From Oscillospiraceae bacterium (GTDB lineage Bacteria > Bacillota > Clostridia > Saccharofermentanales > Saccharofermentanaceae): 11,462 nucleotides of DNA. A model generated the notes under the pieces. That model did not search any database and was not told the DNA's origin. It was given only the letters and a program-made list of their open reading frames with translations. The translations under genes were made by a program, and so were the position numbers. The stretch is from the NCBI GenBank assembly GCA_902803695.1, contig CADCQX010000115.1, positions 1 through 11,462 on the forward strand. The letters are read 5' to 3'. Shown one piece after another: positions 8,799 to 11,462 of this stretch (positions are counted from its first letter, which is position 1; each line of letters opens with the position of its first letter).

Positions 8799-9017
8799 TT
8801 ATGCGTTCAATACATCGTTAATACAGTCAGGGTCATTACAATAGAAAACGAGTTTTCGATTACCATCTTCTCCCCGTTGAGGAATGAAAAGCCCAATATT
8901 ATTGATGTCAATAACTCGTTTGCATCTAGAACACGTAATCGTGCCCTTACTGAAATCCTCCCACACCCCTAATTTCGTCAGAATTTCTTCAAGTTGCTCG
9001 TCAATGATTGCTTTCAT
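8799..9017 (-). CDS. small zinc-ribbon protein, partner of the S1-repeat protein
   Basis: This is a 72-residue protein. An N-terminal amphipathic helix (about 5-20, with acidic residues) leads into a metal-binding module with Cys29-x2-Cys32 and Cys60-x4-Cys65, the four-cysteine layout of a zinc ribbon. The first pair lies in TCSRCKR and the second in FYCNDPDC. Zinc ribbons of this size usually bind nucleic acid or a partner protein. The gene ends with TAA one base before the ATG of the S1-repeat gene, so the two are almost certainly co-transcribed and translationally coupled. The start is the only ATG before the conserved-looking part; no strong ribosome-binding site precedes it. Its job is unknown. 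Likely options are an adaptor or sensor for the membrane S1 protein. Confidence 0.78.
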   Translation of the reverse strand: MKAIIDEQLEEILTKLGVWEDFSKGTITCSRCKRVIDINNIGLFIPQRGEDGNRKLVFYCNDPDCINDVLNA

Positions 9018-9096
9018 ATTTCCAAATAATTAATTCATTCCTGGTTATGTAAAGAGGCAAAAGCACGAAAAAGTATACTTACCATATATAATAATA

Positions 9097-9104
9097 CAAA
9101 TTTA
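9097..9104 (-). promoter_or_regulatory. possible -7 box for the zinc-ribbon/S1 operon
   Basis: Read on the minus strand this is TAAATTTG, an exact match to the Bacteroidota -7 pattern TAnnTTTG, 80 bases before the start at 9017. No TTTG or TTG is found 19-21 bases further upstream, so only half of the expected promoter is present. The surrounding A+T-rich sequence fits a promoter region but also raises the chance of a random match. Confidence 0.35.
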
Positions 9105-9155
9105 CGCATATATTGTATTTTTTCATCTCTTTAATCGGGGAAAAACAGATGATTG

Positions 9156-9163
9156 TACCTTTG
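9156..9163 (+). promoter_or_regulatory. possible -7 box for a short transcript
   Basis: TACCTTTG matches TAnnTTTG exactly and is identical to the -7 box of the recombinase promoter 200 bases downstream. The upstream box is poor: TTTA at 9130-9133, 22 bases away. It would start transcription near 9170 and feed the terminator at 9259-9296. Confidence 0.4.
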
Positions 9164-9169
9164 CCTTAG

Positions 9170-9296
9170 TAATTCTAGGCTTGTAAGGGAGGGCTTATAC
9201 ACCATTGCCCCACAAGAAAATCCGCGGGGCAAACGTAGGGCAAAGATAAAAAGAATAGTCGCTAAGTGTGTGATTTATCATAACTTAGCGATTTTT
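9170..9296 (+). ncRNA. candidate small RNA upstream of the recombinase
   Basis: A promoter-like box lies just before this stretch and an intrinsic terminator closes it, giving a possible RNA of about 125 nt with no open frame of note. A first hairpin has 7-bp arms TTGCCCC (9205-9211) and GGGGCAA (9226-9232). It is followed by a second GGGCAAA at 9238-9244, eleven bases after the GGGCAAA at 9227-9233. The end is the terminator stem. It matches no RNA family I know. It might instead be a leader ending in an attenuator, or the tail of a transcript from upstream, with the GGGCAAA repeats being protein-binding sites. Confidence 0.35.
9259..9296 (+). terminator. intrinsic terminator before the recombinase promoter
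   Basis: A 9-bp perfect stem pairs TCGCTAAGT (9259-9267) with ACTTAGCGA (9283-9291) and is followed at once by TTTTT (9292-9296). Inside the loop TGAT and ATCA can pair further. It acts on plus-strand transcripts and would isolate the recombinase promoter at 9333 from upstream transcription. Confidence 0.75.
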
Positions 9297-9332
9297 GGTG
9301 GTGACTCTAACAGGATTTTTATAATAAAAGCA

Positions 9333-9363
9333 TTTGCAATCTTGGTAAAATGTATTACCTTTG
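9333..9363 (+). promoter_or_regulatory. Bacteroides-type promoter of the recombinase operon
   Basis: TTTG at 9333-9336 is separated by 19 bases from TACCTTTG at 9356-9363. Both boxes and the spacing fit the published Bacteroides fragilis consensus (TTTG at -33, TAnnTTTG at -7). Transcription would begin near 9370, leaving a leader of about 110 nt that contains the direct repeat and the inverted repeat described below. Confidence 0.72.
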
Positions 9364-9398
9364 TGTATCAGATTGTTACGGTTGTGAATTCTCGTTGG

Positions 9399-9427
9399 AT
9401 TGCAACTAAATTGAAGCGAATTGCAAC
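9399..9427 (+). repeat. direct repeat ATTGCAAC, two copies, 21 bp apart
   Basis: ATTGCAAC occurs at 9399-9406 and again at 9420-9427. The 21-bp period is two turns of B-DNA, so both copies face the same side of the helix. This is the usual layout of paired protein sites, such as arm-type sites of a tyrosine recombinase or of an excisionase or repressor. It lies just upstream of the inverted repeat at 9431. The repeats are seen; the role is inferred. Confidence 0.5.
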
Positions 9428-9430
9428 TTG

Positions 9431-9459
9431 GTGGTTAAGTTTTGAGCAAACTTAACCAC
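9431..9459. repeat. perfect 12-bp inverted repeat with 5-base spacer before the recombinase
   Basis: The arms GTGGTTAAGTTT (9431-9442) and AAACTTAACCAC (9448-9459) are exactly complementary around TGAGC. The site ends 19 bases before the recombinase ATG. No T-run follows, so it is not an ordinary terminator. Two arms of about 11-12 bp around a 5-7 bp asymmetric spacer is the shape of a tyrosine-recombinase core (crossover) site. An operator for autoregulation, or an RNA hairpin in the leader limiting translation, would look the same. Confidence 0.65.
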
Positions 9460-9478
9460 GCAATAATGAGAGTATTGG

Positions 9479-10858
9479 ATGGAGAAGATATCGTTTTATC
9501 CCTGCAAAAAGAAGGGTGAAGTAAGAGTAAAGTACAGGATTAGGGACGGAAGATCCGCTCAAGTCTACTACACTACGGACATTCTTTGTAGTGAAAAGGA
9601 CCTCGAGAAGCTGAACCCGGATGGCTCTCGAAAGGACCGTGTAAAGCTATATAATACGAACCTTGCAGATTCGCTGAAGAAGGAGTATGACGTGATGGTT
9701 GCGGCATATGCGAAGATGCGCGATGAAGGCCTGGACTTAACTACTGAAGTCCTGGAGCGCGAAATAGTCGCTCTCAAGAATCCTGTTGTTGAGACTAGGA
9801 CGGAGAATCCAAACATAGTGACAAGGTTTCACAAGTATGCAGATGGATCCCTGCGATCAGGTATTATTGGTGAGGCAAGGCATAAACATATCATCGTCGT
9901 CTCTGATAAACTTGAGCGCTTCTTGATTATTAATGGAATCAGTGGGCTTACAGCTGAAGAGTTTGATATTGATCATCTGATGGCGTTTAGGGAGTTCCTT
10001 TTTGACGAGTATCTTTATGTCAAGAAGTATGAACGGCTCTACAAAGGTGTCAAGGCTCAAAATAAGCCTCAAGCTCGTCTCTCCATGAACACTGTCACGT
10101 CTCAGATGAAGATGTTCCAAACCTTTATCACGGAGCTGGAGGATTTCGACGAGATTAGGAAGTCTCCTTTCCGGAAATTAGGGAAGGAGAGAAAAAAGGC
10201 AGTGATGAGGACCAAGTACGATGATCCGTTCTTCCTCCGTAAGGATGAACTACAGAAGATCATTTCTATTGAGATTCCGCAGTCCCTCCAAGACACCAGG
10301 GATGCTTTCGTCGTGCAATGTGCATTTGGCTGTCGAATAAGTGACTTCCTGGACTTGAGTCTGGATTCGATCGCAGTTAGCGAAGACGGGATTCCGTATA
10401 TACACTATATTCCTAAGAAGACGGCTGATGCCCAAGAGGGGAATGTCGAGGTTCAGACTCCCATTGTCCGATATGCCTTCGACATTATCAAGAAGACTGG
10501 ATTCGAGTTCCTTATCTTAAGGAACATTTACGGCACGTATGGCTATAATGCGCGAATCCGCTCTCTTCTCCAACACTGCAAGATTGACCGCCAGGTGGCC
10601 CAGTATAACGAGGAAACAAAGAAGAACGATTATCTTCCATTGTATAAGGTCGGTAGTAGCAAGTTGGCCCGTAAGACTCACGTGGATATCATGAACAAGG
10701 TCCAAGTTGATATGTACGCAGCCGGCCTGCACAAGGTCGGGAGTTCAGCAGTGAACAGGTACACCAGCCTGGAGATAAAGGACAGGTTTAAGCTGATGAA
10801 TGCCGCCTTCGAACAGAAGGCCTATAAAGTAGATGATCAATTAACTATTATTGAATAA
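9479..10858 (+). CDS. tyrosine recombinase (integrase)
   Basis: This 459-residue enzyme cuts and rejoins DNA at specific sites through a covalent tyrosine intermediate. The N-terminal 100 or so residues resemble the arm-binding domain of Bacteroidota integrases, with the motif VKYRIRDGR. Residues about 110-225 are the helical SAM-like core-binding domain, and 250-440 the catalytic domain. Visible active-site positions are Arg286 (FGCRISD), Lys313 or Lys314 (YIPKKT), Arg398 (KLARKTH), His418 (GLHKVGSS) and Tyr428 (VNRYTSL). The usual box II is HxxR; here that histidine position is Lys395, a departure seen in some active recombinases. Length is normal. A weak GAGAG stands six bases before the ATG. 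Its own promoter lies at 9333, and it forms an operon with the membrane protein that starts four bases after it. It may drive integration and excision of a mobile element, or inversion of a DNA segment. Confidence 0.88.
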   Translation: MEKISFYPCKKKGEVRVKYRIRDGRSAQVYYTTDILCSEKDLEKLNPDGSRKDRVKLYNTNLADSLKKEYDVMVAAYAKMRDEGLDLTTEVLEREIVALKNPVVETRTENPNIVTRFHKYADGSLRSGIIGEARHKHIIVVSDKLERFLIINGISGLTAEEFDIDHLMAFREFLFDEYLYVKKYERLYKGVKAQNKPQARLSMNTVTSQMKMFQTFITELEDFDEIRKSPFRKLGKERKKAVMRTKYDDPFFLRKDELQKIISIEIPQSLQDTRDAFVVQCAFGCRISDFLDLSLDSIAVSEDGIPYIHYIPKKTADAQEGNVEVQTPIVRYAFDIIKKTGFEFLILRNIYGTYGYNARIRSLLQHCKIDRQVAQYNEETKKNDYLPLYKVGSSKLARKTHVDIMNKVQVDMYAAGLHKVGSSAVNRYTSLEIKDRFKLMNAAFEQKAYKVDDQLTIIE

Positions 10859-10862
10859 AGCC

Positions 10863-11462
10863 ATGCCTCTTTCCTTTATTATACCGGTTATACTTCTTTT
10901 GGTCGCATATGCTTTCGCCCATTATATTCAGGAGGTTCGTCCGTACACTCCTAAGGTGTTCTTTAATAGGATAAAGGATGGGTACGGCGCGGTGAAAGCG
11001 GGGAAACTATCCTATATTGCATTCAAGGAAGCTGTCAGGAATGAGTGCTCTCTCATACATCAGAAGGATTCTGCTTATATGGTTCGTTTTAAGCAGAACA
11101 TGATAAGCATGCTGAATTACGACGATTTCATCCACGAAACGTTTTCCGATACTGGACTAACTATGGAAAAACTATTCGCGGCGTGGGGACAATATGAACC
11201 ACCTGTTCAAGTTGAAGAGAATGTGGAGAGTAAGCCGGATAGTCCTGAGCTGGATGAGTCTATACCAAAGGTGGAGGAGAAGGTCAGCATTCCAAAGGTC
11301 TTCGCAACTGCTCAAGGGAAAGAAACGATGGAACATATGGTCGAGCATGGGTATTGTGCCCCTACAACCTATGAGTGGATCTATGACGGAGAGAACTCTT
11401 CATATCTCATGGCCCTGTTCGCTGATGCCATAGGACGACATCTTAAATTCAAGAGGGAGCGC
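10863..11462 (+). CDS. membrane-anchored protein of unknown function (3' end missing)
   Basis: An open frame of 200 codons starts at ATG 10863, four bases after the recombinase stop, and is still open at the end of the window. Residues 3-19 (starting LSFIIPVILLLV) form a hydrophobic signal anchor, so the rest is probably either periplasmic or cytoplasmic on one membrane span. Residues 25-120 look helical with many charged residues (for example KLSYIAFKEAVRNE). An acidic, proline-containing linker rich in Glu and Val follows at about 121-152. A compact segment from about 155 (FATAQGKETMEHMVEHGYC) looks like the start of a second domain. I do not recognise the family. The tight spacing with the recombinase suggests that the two are conserved together, and the protein may be an accessory factor of the element. 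Confidence 0.75.
   Translation, partial: MPLSFIIPVILLLVAYAFAHYIQEVRPYTPKVFFNRIKDGYGAVKAGKLSYIAFKEAVRNECSLIHQKDSAYMVRFKQNMISMLNYDDFIHETFSDTGLTMEKLFAAWGQYEPPVQVEENVESKPDSPELDESIPKVEEKVSIPKVFATAQGKETMEHMVEHGYCAPTTYEWIYDGENSSYLMALFADAIGRHLKFKRER

Larger units (their letters stand above)
9018..9478. other. control region between the zinc-ribbon operon and the recombinase
   Basis: This 461-base stretch has no convincing coding gene. A 100-codon frame opening with TTG at 9153 runs through two hairpins, a promoter match and the repeats, so I do not accept it. From left to right it holds a minus-strand promoter-like box, a plus-strand promoter-like box, a possible short RNA with two hairpins, a better-matched plus-strand promoter, a direct repeat and a perfect inverted repeat. 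These are listed separately. Confidence 0.7.

Noticed and set aside
9153..9455. 100-codon plus-strand frame with a TTG start before the recombinase
   Set aside because: It runs through two hairpins, a terminator, a promoter and the direct repeat, and its composition does not look like protein.
1..11462. CRISPR array, rRNA, tRNA or insertion sequence
   Set aside because: I saw no regularly spaced repeats, no cloverleaf-like segment, no rRNA-like stretch and no transposase frame on either strand.

Overview
This window looks like an accessory (defence-type) island of a Bacteroidota genome, probably order Bacteroidales. The basis is promoter-like sites of the Bacteroides type (TTTG, about 19 bases, then TAnnTTTG), the lack of clear Shine-Dalgarno sequences before most starts, and the type of tyrosine recombinase. 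The organism call is an inference from these features only.

Layout. Bases 2-109 are the tail of a gene ending in a hydrophobic segment. A perfect 26-bp palindrome and a long non-coding leader follow. Bases 540-5892 hold a two-gene plus-strand operon. Its first gene is a 592-residue protein whose C-terminal half carries a PD-(D/E)XK-nuclease-like motif. Its second gene, overlapping the first by 14 nt, is a 1195-residue protein with an N-terminal SIR2 (NAD+-hydrolase-like) domain and a very long C-terminal region. A strong intrinsic terminator at 6156-6196 closes this side.

The second unit runs on the minus strand (9017 to 6284) and converges on the first. It encodes a 72-residue zinc-ribbon protein and, one base later, an 837-residue protein with one N-terminal membrane helix and about six S1/OB-like repeats. 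I do not recognise this pair as a named system. It is the strongest candidate here for something undescribed. The sirtuin-nuclease pair is the second; its sirtuin half resembles known anti-phage sirtuins of the DSR type.

Bases 9018-9478 are a dense control region. They hold promoter-like motifs in both directions, a possible short RNA ending in an intrinsic terminator, a well-matched Bacteroides promoter, a helically phased direct repeat, and a perfect 12-bp inverted repeat just before a tyrosine recombinase gene (9479-10858). Four bases after the recombinase begins a membrane-anchored protein of unknown function that runs off the end of the window.

How the parts may work together (inference): the recombinase with its repeats suggests that the region moves, or is rearranged, by site-specific recombination. 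The two convergent operons look like independent cargo modules with abortive-infection or nucleic-acid-sensing roles.
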